NCBI RefSeq assembly: GCF_000182565.1
Contig: NW_015971540.1
Coordinates: 310,001 to 374,000, forward strand
DNA from: Spizellomyces punctatus DAOM BR117
Taxonomy: Eukaryota; Chytridiomycota; Chytridiomycetes; Spizellomycetales; Spizellomycetaceae
Direction: 5' to 3'
DNA: 64,000 nt
The notes under the pieces are model-generated. The model was given only the letters and a program-made list of their open reading frames with translations. It was not told where the DNA came from and made no database searches. Shown here piece after piece: positions 49,003-58,716 of the stretch. The position numbers were made by a program, and so were the translations under genes. Position 1 is the first letter of the stretch; every line of letters begins with the position of its first letter.

Positions 49003-52000
49003 ATGAAACCGAGAATGATGCCGGTCAAACGCTCTCCAACGCGAGGCCACTCACCTGTGATCCAGACTCGTAGTCAGGGTCCTGCGGAGGACGTCGAAGT
49101 CCCTCCCGCAACACGCCCAAGGCGTTCAGGGACCACTTCCGTCGAACCGGAAGCCCCTAACTTGGCCACGATGGCCTCTGAAGTGGCAGCGTTAAAAGAA
49201 GACATTGCCCGCTCGACTGCTGCAATGCAGTTGGCAACTCAAAATCTTACGGAACAGCTTCATAGGCTTTCCGAATGTCAGACAGCGGCGGATGAGCGCC
49301 TCGCACGAGCCTTAGAAGCCCTAGCACATCGCCCACTGCCTGAACAACCTCTCATAGCACGAGCTACAAGAGAACGGTCCGCAACCCCGTGGGAAACGTC
49401 GGACACACCAAGGGAGCGTACCGAACCAAGTTTTTCAGGTCCGGTGCCTCCAATCCAAGTGCCAGCGGCCCCGTGGGCCAGCAACACCAAGGTCGATTCC
49501 TTGAAAGCAAAGGACGTACCCAAGTTTACGGGCAAAAGAAACCAAGACATTGAAGAATGGCTCAACAAAGTCCAACTTCTTCAAAACATTAGCGCAACAT
49601 CGGATGCCAGGATGGTACAGCTCCTACCAGCCATGATAGCCGAGAAAACCCCTGCCGACGCTTGGTTTTACACTCTGGAAGCCCAGGAAACTTGCTCGTG
49701 GACCTGGAAAAGGTGGAAAGAAGAACTGCTTCGAGAGTTCCGAGGTCCCCTAACCGAGTCCAAGTGCAAAACCGAATATGTGCACTGCCACGCGAACCCC
49801 AAAGAATTTCGCAGCTTCCTCGCATTCATTGACCACAAAACTCATCTCCGGCGCCTCGCATACGGCGACCGGGCAAACATAGAATGTCCCACTGACCAGC
49901 ATTTCGACCTAATAGTCGAACAATTGCCCAGCGACATCCAAATCATGGTCAAATCCTGTAACATCACGAACCTGACCAAATTAAAAGACTTCCTGCGCCT
50001 TTATTTCGGCTCTGATGACACCAGAAAACGAGACCCTTGCTACAGCGGTGCTGCTGAAGCTCAGAAGAAGTCACAAAAGACCGGAACCGACAAAGGCCCT
50101 AAGCAGATGGCTCAACATAAAACCGGAAACCCCAAAAAGAGTCGCGACGGCCCTCAGAAGATGGTTCCGGACCCCAACACGGAACCACCGGCACCCTGCA
50201 AATTCTGTCAGAAAAAGCATTGGAATGTTTTCTGCTGGCAGAACCCGAACCGAAAAGGGTTCTACGCCCAATTCATTTCTCGCTACGCGGAACTCGTCCG
50301 ACCCCTGCAAGATGCTATCCAAGAGGGCGTTCGCGAATACCAAGACCTTAAAAAGGGTCGCGCTGACCCGAAGAAAGGCGCTGAAAAGCTCAATTCACCA
50401 TCCATGCTTGACATGGCGGTGGCCCCTACAATAACAGCCACCGGAGCCCGATTTGAGGTTTCGCAACATCCGAAATCTAGCTCCTCAGACCTACCGGCGG
50501 TCAATCTACGCCAATCATCGCTGGCGGACTTACCCATTGACCCCTTTTGTGTCGGACGCCTTGCTCGCAAGCGCCCCGACCAAGGTCTGCGCAGATTTAT
50601 CGCGAAGCGTGAAGTTTCATGGACCGATTCCCGAAACTCTGCCTTTGCAGCCGCCAAGCAGGCTCTGACAACAGCTCCAGTGCTCGCGGCACCCAGAAAA
50701 GGGTTCCCCTACACCCTTCACAGTGATGCTTCCTACACAGCGTTTAATGTCACGCTTGAACAGTTACAGCCGGATGCTTCTAAATGCCCGCTGTGCTACC
50801 ATTCCCGAGGCACCACCACCTCAGAAAAGAAGGCCCCCCCCGTCGAACTCGAGGCCGGATGCCTCATTTGGGGCCTCGGAAAACTCCGCCCATACCTCGA
50901 AGGCCTGCCTTTCACGGTCATTACTGATCACCGAGCTCTTTTGTGGCTCGCTAAATACAAAGGCGAGAACCGTAAGCTTCTCCGCTGGGCCCTCGATCTT
51001 AGTTACTGGTCCGAATGGATGACAATCGTTCACAAACCAGGACGTTTTCACATTGTCGCTGATACACTTTCACGGCTACTAGGAGCGGAAACCCTACTCT
51101 GCTCCACCGCGACCCAAATATGGGTGTCGAAATGCGGAAGACGACGGCTGCGCACCACACCAGCTGCTCTCGCACCTTCCTCGACACTGGCAGATGCCGT
51201 CTTTCGTCTGGCCTTACAGCCTGCACTCATTGCCGCCATCCGCGCTGGCCTCACCGGCCAGCTCCACCCCATAGCCCAACAGGCCTGCATGCTCCTATGG
51301 GAGACCAGCCCCGACACCTACACTACAGCCGACGCGCGCTTTCTTCAGGACTGGCAACGTGCAGATAACCTGCTGTGGCACCGTTTTTCAGTCTCCAAAG
51401 ACCTTTGGCACCTCTACGTGCCCCCTGCTTGCACCCCCAAGGTGCGCAAGCTTTTTCACGAGGGGGGAGGACACTTTGGATTCGAAAGAACCTATGCTAG
51501 AGCTGCAGCACAAGTCTGGTGGCCGAAAATGGCACAAGATTTCAGAAAACATTGCGCAGGATGTGAAACCTGCCAACGCTCAAAAAGGGTACCGCAACTG
51601 ATTCCGGGGTTGTTGAAACCCATACCACCAGCTCCAGGACGCTGGACAGTCATCACGACTGACTTCGTAACCAAGCTCCCACTTACTTCCAGAGGGTACG
51701 ATGCCTTTTGGCTAATAGCTTGTAAATGCTCAAAGAGGATCCACGTATGGCCCCTCAAGAGCACTGCGACAGCTACTCAGGTCGTGGAACTATTTATAGA
51801 ACGCTACGTCCCATTGCACGGCATCCCGGAAACTATCATCTCAGACCGCGACCCCAAATTTACGAGTCGATTTTGGCAGGAGGTCTGCAAAAACCTAAAG
51901 ATTAATCAAGAGCTCACCACAGCCTACCACCCTCAAGGTGATGGACAATCAGAGAGAGACAACGCAACGGTCTTGCAGGTCCTTACCACAATGGTCAACA

Positions 52001-53871
52001 CCCGATTAGACGACTGGGACACCTTTCTTCTGGTTGCAGAATTCATTATCAATGATACGGTACACGAGGCGACAAAAATGATGCGGTTCAAGATGGACCT
52101 AGGCTATGAGCCCCACAATCCACTGGCGGACATCGTTGAAAGGCTGTCAGAAACCAGAAATGCAGATGTGGAAGAGCTCTGTAAACATCTCAGAGACCTA
52201 AACATCCTTATCCGGGATCTGATGATCGAGGCCCAGGACTCGCAGAAAAGATATTACGATTTATCGCGACGACATCTGGAGTTCCGGAGAGGAGATAAGG
52301 TGCTTCTGAGCACAAAAAACCTAGCAGGGTATGAGTCCAAGATCGCTCCGAAATGGCTGGGACCAGTCACGGTGACCGACTGCAACCCTCTCCACGACAA
52401 CTATGAGCTAAAACTGCCAGACAAGATGAGACGACTTCACCCATGGTTTCACATATCAAAATTACGTCCGTACCAGAAGCCTGTCGACGCCGAAACTGAG
52501 GAAAGGATCGTGGAAGCACAAATGGAGGATTCCGACGCTTCAAAAGGCGAGTTCGAAGTGGAAGCGATAGTAGACCATCGAACCAGGCGCGGAAAGCATC
52601 AATTTCGAATACGTTGGGCCGGATACCCACCCCATGAGGATACCTGGGAACCAGAGGAAGCCCTAACAGAGGCTTCCGAAGCCTTAGAAGAGTACTGGAG
52701 ATCCAGAGCTCCCACTAGCGCACTAGTAGAGGACTCCTTGGTAGTCAGCTTTGCAGGCGACACCCTGGCTTACGCTTCTGACCACCAATGCTTCACGATT
52801 TATCCGGACAATAGCTCACGTGATAATCACACCCTCTCACCAGAAAGAAAACCAGTTTTGCGCGGCTTACCTCACCAGTCGAGAACACCACACCAAGCCT
52901 CCCGATCATGCTTATGTGCATCTGAGCTGTCAAAATCAGCCGGCGATGACCTTAAAAGGACGCCCCTGCACACTCCCCCTCTTTTTTCTTCTTCAACTAC
53001 CTATGACCTATCTCCCTTACAGACCTACTCTGCTTTGCAAACCTTGTCTATGGACACCGAGACAAAAGCTTTCGTTTCCAACACCATGACCACCGATATC
53101 CGAGGACAACAAGGAGTCAGCATCCTCTCTACCCTTGAGGAAGGCTATCCCTGGTCAGAAGTAAGCGACGCCTTCGCTGCCGAGAACTCTATCGAGCGGC
53201 TCGGAGCAGCTATGGCCACCTGGGTCGAAGTTTGGATTCGTGAGCTGTTCGAAGACCCAAACAAACCCCTCGAACACTATCGTGGTGAAGATTGGGTGGT
53301 TGACGGGGCTTCGAAGCCGTACGCCACGAGCCAGCCCCTCACGATGCATATTGCGGAGCCCTACAGTAGGGCTTCCGACGGCAGTCAAGCAGCTGTCGGT
53401 ATCATCGCCGACACAAAAAAGATTGGGAAGAGATTACGGGACGTACCCTGCACCGCCTGGCTTGACGCTGGGGTCCCTCAACATGCGGCCGGAAACCCCA
53501 AAACGGCCCGCTTCACCCTCTGGCCCGATCGCGAGGCCCACGATTTCGCGGACATAGCCATCGAAGCCGCGAGAGCAGTGTTGTTAAAGCTAGCCAACGC
53601 AGCTGAAACCACAGAAGAGCAGCTCCGTCCCAAACATCGGGAGCACGCCTATTACCACTTTCGAGCGGTTAACTTGAAAAGGGCCGCAGAGACGTTCACA
53701 GCCCTCTACGTAACCCGAGCCAACGGTTCCAGGACACCTGGAACCCCGGCTCCGGAAGCCACTGACCAAATTTGGTTCTGCGCGAACGTCATGGGGCGCG
53801 CTACCATAATCTGGACGATCAACGAAGACAGCCTTGAAGCTGACGACGACTATCCAGTTGCGTCATGGTAG
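49003..53871 (+). CDS. Gag-Pol polyprotein, chromovirus type, lacking protease and RT
   Basis: One frame of 1,622 codons. Gag (residues about 1-400) ends in a shortened zinc knuckle, CKFCQKKHWNVFC (C-x2-C-x3-H-x4-C). About 130 residues later the sequence enters RNase H (SWTDSRNSAFAAAKQAL, HSDAS near residue 571, TDHRAL near 641). No DTG/DSG protease motif or YxDD polymerase motif is present. Integrase follows: H2C2 zinc (HEGGGHFG...CAGCETC, about 818-855) and a complete DD35E core (TTDF, ISDRD, QSERD, about 884-982). A chromodomain (FEVEAIVDHR...WAGYPPHEDTW, about 1184-1235) normally directs integration to modified chromatin. A C-terminal extension of almost 390 residues has no family I recognise. 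Gag and Pol are fused without a frameshift, and the join across the deletion is in frame. Confidence 0.9.
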   Translation: MKPRMMPVKRSPTRGHSPVIQTRSQGPAEDVEVPPATRPRRSGTTSVEPEAPNLATMASEVAALKEDIARSTAAMQLATQNLTEQLHRLSECQTAADERLARALEALAHRPLPEQPLIARATRERSATPWETSDTPRERTEPSFSGPVPPIQVPAAPWASNTKVDSLKAKDVPKFTGKRNQDIEEWLNKVQLLQNISATSDARMVQLLPAMIAEKTPADAWFYTLEAQETCSWTWKRWKEELLREFRGPLTESKCKTEYVHCHANPKEFRSFLAFIDHKTHLRRLAYGDRANIECPTDQHFDLIVEQLPSDIQIMVKSCNITNLTKLKDFLRLYFGSDDTRKRDPCYSGAAEAQKKSQKTGTDKGPKQMAQHKTGNPKKSRDGPQKMVPDPNTEPPAPCKFCQKKHWNVFCWQNPNRKGFYAQFISRYAELVRPLQDAIQEGVREYQDLKKGRADPKKGAEKLNSPSMLDMAVAPTITATGARFEVSQHPKSSSSDLPAVNLRQSSLADLPIDPFCVGRLARKRPDQGLRRFIAKREVSWTDSRNSAFAAAKQALTTAPVLAAPRKGFPYTLHSDASYTAFNVTLEQLQPDASKCPLCYHSRGTTTSEKKAPPVELEAGCLIWGLGKLRPYLEGLPFTVITDHRALLWLAKYKGENRKLLRWALDLSYWSEWMTIVHKPGRFHIVADTLSRLLGAETLLCSTATQIWVSKCGRRRLRTTPAALAPSSTLADAVFRLALQPALIAAIRAGLTGQLHPIAQQACMLLWETSPDTYTTADARFLQDWQRADNLLWHRFSVSKDLWHLYVPPACTPKVRKLFHEGGGHFGFERTYARAAAQVWWPKMAQDFRKHCAGCETCQRSKRVPQLIPGLLKPIPPAPGRWTVITTDFVTKLPLTSRGYDAFWLIACKCSKRIHVWPLKSTATATQVVELFIERYVPLHGIPETIISDRDPKFTSRFWQEVCKNLKINQELTTAYHPQGDGQSERDNATVLQVLTTMVNTRLDDWDTFLLVAEFIINDTVHEATKMMRFKMDLGYEPHNPLADIVERLSETRNADVEELCKHLRDLNILIRDLMIEAQDSQKRYYDLSRRHLEFRRGDKVLLSTKNLAGYESKIAPKWLGPVTVTDCNPLHDNYELKLPDKMRRLHPWFHISKLRPYQKPVDAETEERIVEAQMEDSDASKGEFEVEAIVDHRTRRGKHQFRIRWAGYPPHEDTWEPEEALTEASEALEEYWRSRAPTSALVEDSLVVSFAGDTLAYASDHQCFTIYPDNSSRDNHTLSPERKPVLRGLPHQSRTPHQASRSCLCASELSKSAGDDLKRTPLHTPPLFSSSTTYDLSPLQTYSALQTLSMDTETKAFVSNTMTTDIRGQQGVSILSTLEEGYPWSEVSDAFAAENSIERLGAAMATWVEVWIRELFEDPNKPLEHYRGEDWVVDGASKPYATSQPLTMHIAEPYSRASDGSQAAVGIIADTKKIGKRLRDVPCTAWLDAGVPQHAAGNPKTARFTLWPDREAHDFADIAIEAARAVLLKLANAAETTEEQLRPKHREHAYYHFRAVNLKRAAETFTALYVTRANGSRTPGTPAPEATDQIWFCANVMGRATIIWTINEDSLEADDDYPVASW

Positions 53872-53918
53872 AAGCGAGGTTCGGGCACTCACAGACGAGT
53901 CGCCGAACCTTCTTTTTC

Positions 53919-53928
53919 GAAGGGGGGA
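53919..53928 (+). promoter_or_regulatory. Polypurine tract of the retrotransposon
   Basis: GAAGGGGGGA lies directly upstream of the 3' LTR, the place where plus-strand DNA synthesis is primed. Confidence 0.75.
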
Positions 53929-54500
53929 TGTAGCAAATGACTCTGATAAACCGGTTCGCTCAAAGGCATCAGGTGACCATGATTGAGGTTTCCGCAATTG
54001 TAACCTAAGCTTCGAAACCCCTAAGATCAAGCTCGGTTCTGGGCTACACCAGCGCAGCGTGAAGGATATGTTACGCAGCCATGATCGATCATGGCAATGG
54101 TCCGAGATGGGAAGATCGGATGCCGCCACCCTAATGAAGGCTACGGAAACTAGTGTAGACGTTACCGTAGCATATTCTTGTATAAAAAGAGGAATTCAAT
54201 AAAATAAGTCGGCGGCCAGAAGCCGTAGCGACACTAAATCCCCACAACTAGCTTCTCAACTCCAATCTTAGGTTAACAGGAACCTAACAGAGCGCTTCAA
54301 CGGCCTGATCACCCACACTGAAGCCTCTAAATCCTGCTCGGTTCACAACTAACCGACTCTCCTTGCCTCTCGCCCTCAAGTCGCTACCGACGCCCAAAGA
54401 AAGGATTTGGAGACTACGATTCCTAGTACAGACACCCACATAACCTGCTAGGAGACCCAAGTCGTCTTTACCGTAGTCTACCAACAAAAAATCCGTTACA
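53929..54500 (+). repeat. 3' LTR
   Basis: 572 bp, same ends as the 5' LTR. The LTR is followed directly by the truncated tail-fibre-like frame. Confidence 0.93.
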
Positions 54501-54501
54501 A

Positions 54502-57500
54502 AAAGGACTGACAATACTCGCGAACACTGGAATCGTTACACTGGATGCAACAACTGATTCATCTTCAACAGTCACTGGCGCTCTACAGGTGGCAGGAGGA
54601 GTTGGCATAAAAGGAACGGTTTACATGGGTAAGTATGCTATTATATCAAGTCCCACCGCAGCAGCCTTCCAGATAAATAATGGGGCATTCGGCTTCGCTG
54701 ACTCAGCTGGACAATGGTTCACAAACACATTAGCGAATGATTACGTCTTGCGAACAAGCACCAGTAATTTGCATATTGGTACAAACGGAGCGACGGCTTC
54801 TAATCTGGATATTCTCTCATCCAGGAATGTTATTATCAATATGACGACAGATTGTACTTCCACAACAACTGGCTCCTTTCAAGTCAAAGGTGGAGTTGGC
54901 ATCGCTAAATCACTGTACATTGGAGGGGATGTATACACAAATGGTGTGAAATTGGCTACTGAAAGTTCTCTAACAGCATCCGTTGCTACGAAGCAAAATG
55001 CAAGTCCTTTACTCGATGCAATAAGTGGTTTAACAACGACACCTAATACATTCATCATGGGGGCATCGAACGGTTTTACAGCGACACCTGTTTCCACTAT
55101 TCTTGGTGGATACCAACCTCTTCTTACTACATCATCCTCATTGAATGTGAATTCTCTGATGACCAGTGGTGGGATATTTGTACAAGGGGCTATGGATATG
55201 GTGTTCCGTGTTGATAATGTAGGCAATGGACTCTTGACAGGTGGCTTACTTGTGGAAAAGGATCTAAATGTTGAAGGACTGATCATTCAAAATGGTGTCA
55301 AGGTGGCAATGCAACAATGGGCTGTTGCTATGATGACTAGCATGACAACTCCTCTCAGTCAATCCTTGACATTGCTTCAAACACTTGTTCAGAATAACAA
55401 GACCGCCGCAGATATGGCGCTTGCTACTAAACAAAGTGCTTCTCCATTACTCAATTCCATCAGTGGTTTAATACCGGCGGCTAACACATTCATCATGGGA
55501 ACACCCACAGGGTTCTCAGTTGTTCCTACATCGAATATACTTTCCTCATATCAACCTCTTATTACCTCATCGACTGCGCTATCATTTAACAGCGCTACTG
55601 TTGGCAGGGGTATAACCATTCAAAATGGCGCAGCATCTACAACAATGTCCTTAGTGAACACTGGGAGTAACATTACATGGGGCATGAGAGTTGCCGGAAG
55701 CACAGGAGACGGAACATTATCAGCAGGCGGATTCGGTCTAAATAGTTCTTATAACAATACAGGCTTCGTTCTGAGAGTTTCCAATACAGGCGTAATGCAG
55801 ATACCAAACACAACTGATTCATCTAGTGTGACAACAGGTGCTTTCCAGGTATCAGGTGGAGTTGGCATAGGAAAAACTCTAACCCTAGGAGCAGGTGGAG
55901 GAGGATTGCAGCCTGCGGCCATAGTCATCAATGCGCCTTCAAGTGCTACTGCATCTATGGCCGTTCTGATTAGTAACAATGCTGCTTCGAGTAATTCATG
56001 GGGTATATACCATGCTGCAACTAATGGAACAGGTATACTTACCAATGGGAGCCTCGGGTTTTATAACTATGGAACTAGCGCCCATCAATTCATCCTCAAA
56101 GCCAATGGAACCATTGCAATCACTTCCACTACAGACTCATCGTCAACTATAACGGGCGCATTGCAGGTATCAGGAGGTGCAGGAATTGCTAAATCACTGT
56201 ACGTCGGTGGTGACATTTTCTCCAATAATCTCAAACTTGCAACCGAGAGTTATGTAGGGATGGCCATTGCTAATAAACAGGCATCGAGTCCACTATTATC
56301 ATCCATAAGCGGTCTTGCACTATCTGCAAATTCATTCATTGTTGGAAGTTCTGCTACATCATTCTCCACGAAAACTGTTGAAGAGGTGAAGTCAATTCTA
56401 GGTGTTACGAATGTCGACCTCTCAGGGAAGCAAAATGCAAGTCCTTTACTCGATTCCATTGCCTCGATGTCACCAATGAGCAATATGTTTCTCATGGGAG
56501 ATGATGTCCAAGGATTCACTCTCGCAAATGATGTCACTGTGCGAAGTATTTTAAACATTGTCAACTATGCCCCCAGCATATCAGCACTGCAAACATCGAA
56601 ACAAGATGTTATAATGTCTTCCAGCAATCTGTTGGTAAATACAATTCTTGCTAATGATACATCCGATGCACAAACCGTATCAAGTGGGGCTCTACAGGTT
56701 AAAGGAGGTATAGGGGTTTCTAAAAGCATCTTCTCAGGTGGAAACATTACAGGAAAAGTTCTTATAGCAGCCTCTACAGGTGGATATTTCAAGTTGAGAA
56801 GCGACACTCCCTCTATGAAAGGTGACTACACTATCTCCTACAACAACTCCGGAGACGCCCTTCACGTCCACCTCGCCGGCTCGTCTGATAGCATAGACCA
56901 ACATCGTTATGAATTCGGTCATTATTCCAGTGATACCTTTGGAACATGGAATAGCTGATTCTCTGTTAACACCTACACCGGAGACCTCATCTTGTCCGGT
57001 AATCTAACTATTGGTTTGCCACTTAATGGGCTACGGGCTATTATTTTGAAAAATCTCGACCCAGGAACCAATGCTTGTGCCATCCAATACTTCCAGAATG
57101 CCGCAGGGAGTGCTGTTATGTTTTTGAACGGAAACAATAGGAGTGTGGATGGGGGAGTAAATACATTTACAATAAGGAACGATGCAGGGGGAGTGCGATT
57201 GCAAGCGCAGGGAGCGAAGGGTATTACTATTGCATCATCGACAGGAAATGTCATAGTTGAAAGCACCACTCCGGCTTTATCGAGTACAACAGGTGCATTG
57301 GTGGTGAATGGAGGTGTCGCTGTTGGAGCCCATGTAGTGGCTGGAGGGAATCTTTATAGCAATGGCCCAGTTTACTCGAATGGTCAGGTGTGCGCAACTC
57401 AGTCATGGGTGACCGGTCAGACATTCCTAAGAAATGTTCAAGTTTTCAAACTGTTGACTAAAGATGTATGGCAATCCAACAATGCCTCGAAAGTTTTCTA

Positions 57501-57792
57501 TGTTTCAACACCAGGCAAGGTACTTATGGAGTGGACAATACGCTTGCATGGCAATGCAAACTCAAATGGTACACTTTCCATCTTCCTTGGACAAAGTGCC
57601 GGCTCAATGCCTCTCGTATATGCTTCAGACTTCAATTTCAACAGTGGAATTAACACTACGCTGACAGCCACATTCATTCTTACAGGGATGGCCGATAACG
57701 TGGCTTACTTCACAAATTTTAGTATCAGTCAGGCTGCTCCTGATAATACCACAGATGTTACCCTCATCAAAATCACGGAACTCGGCCCTTAG
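54502..57792 (+). pseudogene. Viral tail-fibre-like repeat protein, 5'-truncated and with an in-frame stop
   Basis: The frame is open from the LTR border (GLTILANTGIVTLDATT...) to TAG at 57790, about 1,095 codons, broken only by TGA at 56956-56958 between FGTWNS and FSVNTYTGDLILSGN. At least six copies of a motif like TTDSSSTxTGAxQVxGGVGI alternate with KQNASPLLDSISGL...NTFIMG units. Such Gly/Ser/Thr-rich beta repeats are found in fibre or surface proteins of giant viruses and phages. The C-terminal 130 residues are non-repetitive (YVSTPGKVLMEWTIRL...) and could be a receptor-binding or trimerising head. The start codon lies in DNA lost at the retrotransposon junction. Confidence 0.75.
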
Positions 57793-57843
57793 AAACTTAG
57801 TGCACTACGCTATGATTAAAAAACAAAGCTATGTAAACTTACA

Positions 57844-58164
57844 ATGCAACGTGTTGATATAGATTATCATTTGGTATTCAATATCAGGGATGCCATCAAA
57901 GGTGACATGGATAAGTTTTGGAGATATTGCAAGAGCATGTTGACCGGTAGTGACAAGGCAAAAATCATACTGTATCTTAAAAAAAATCAAGAGAACCAAC
58001 CGATTTTTGATAAAATCATGTCAATTGTCCACCTGAGCAAATTGGATCATTTATGCTTCAACTGTACCAGTTATCTCGCAATTTTGAATGATTGTATATT
58101 GCTAGGGCATGAACATAATGAAAAACTGTTCATTTTAGAGATGCGGATGGAGGAGGTTCAGTAG
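57844..58164 (+). CDS. Viral hypothetical protein, 106 aa
   Basis: Intact frame MQRVDIDYHLVFNIRDAIKG... ending MEEVQ, TAG. It is 51 bp downstream of the fibre gene on the same strand. Mostly helical in character with C-x2-C-like HLCFNC. No family recognised. Confidence 0.5.
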   Translation: MQRVDIDYHLVFNIRDAIKGDMDKFWRYCKSMLTGSDKAKIILYLKKNQENQPIFDKIMSIVHLSKLDHLCFNCTSYLAILNDCILLGHEHNEKLFILEMRMEEVQ

Positions 58165-58187
58165 GATACCATGAGCCACAGTTCTAT

Positions 58188-58547
58188 TCAACACACAACA
58201 ACCTCAATATCCATAGAACTAGATAGACTCTTAGTACATTCAAGGATTAAGTCTAATTGTTCAACTGCAAATGATTCCTTTTCACTCTTATGCTGCATTT
58301 GACAATATGTTCCTATAGTGGTAGTAGATAGTAAGAGAATCATACCAGGCCAACTAGTTTCAAAATGTGTAGGATATTCGAAAACATATTGAGCTGCCCA
58401 TGAAACTGGCTCAAGTGCAGCCACAAGACGTTCTTCTCTACCATCCCCAGCGCCCGTGAGTATTCCATCTATCGCTCGGTGAATAACCTGGGAATAAAAA
58501 ACACATCGGAACTGCTTTGCATTTTCAGGTTCTTGGTCAGACGACAT
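58188..58547 (-). CDS. Viral hypothetical protein, 119 aa
   Basis: Intact frame MSSDQEPENAKQFRC... on the opposite strand, transcribed from the intergenic region it shares with the zinc-cluster gene. It contains a hydrophobic stretch (GMILLLSTTTIGTY). No family recognised. Confidence 0.5.
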   Translation of the reverse strand: MSSDQEPENAKQFRCVFYSQVIHRAIDGILTGAGDGREERLVAALEPVSWAAQYVFEYPTHFETSWPGMILLLSTTTIGTYCQMQHKSEKESFAVEQLDLILECTKSLSSSMDIEVVVC

Positions 58548-58716
58548 TATACAATGCCATCAAAATGTGAACGTTAAGATACTTTATATAATAATGACAC
58601 TTTACATCATTGTTCTACATCATGTAGCTAATTTGATGTAGTAGTTGATGTGTACCAACTCTTATAAAAAGCTAGTATGCAATAGCAGAGCTTCTGCATT
58701 CAAACACAACCTAAAC
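58548..58716. promoter_or_regulatory. Bidirectional viral promoter region
   Basis: Plus strand: GATGTAGTAGTTGATGT, then TACCAACTCTTATAAAAAG (TATA at 58662-58670) about 47 bp before an ATG. Minus strand: a ATGATGTAGAACAATGATGT block and TTATATAAAG about 25-30 bp before the start at 58547. The same GATGTAGTAGTTGATGT + TTATAAA arrangement recurs at two other viral genes. Confidence 0.6.

Larger units (their letters stand above)
48289..54500 (+). mobile_element. Ty3/gypsy chromodomain LTR retrotransposon, internally deleted
   Basis: Two LTRs of exactly 572 bp flank a 1,622-codon gag-pol frame. Ends are TGTAGC...GTTACA. No target duplication: the left flank is GCTAC and the right flank AAAAG. Protease and reverse transcriptase are missing, so the copy is non-autonomous. 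Confidence 0.93.

Noticed and set aside
48289-54500. Dating the insertion by the 3% LTR divergence.
   Set aside because: There is no target duplication, so the two LTRs may come from different insertions, and CpG decay inflates the distance.
43556-57792. UGA reassigned as a sense codon in the element.
   Set aside because: Three TGA codons fit CGA decay, and one viral gene (60457-60897) seems to use TGA as its stop. Kept only as an alternative.
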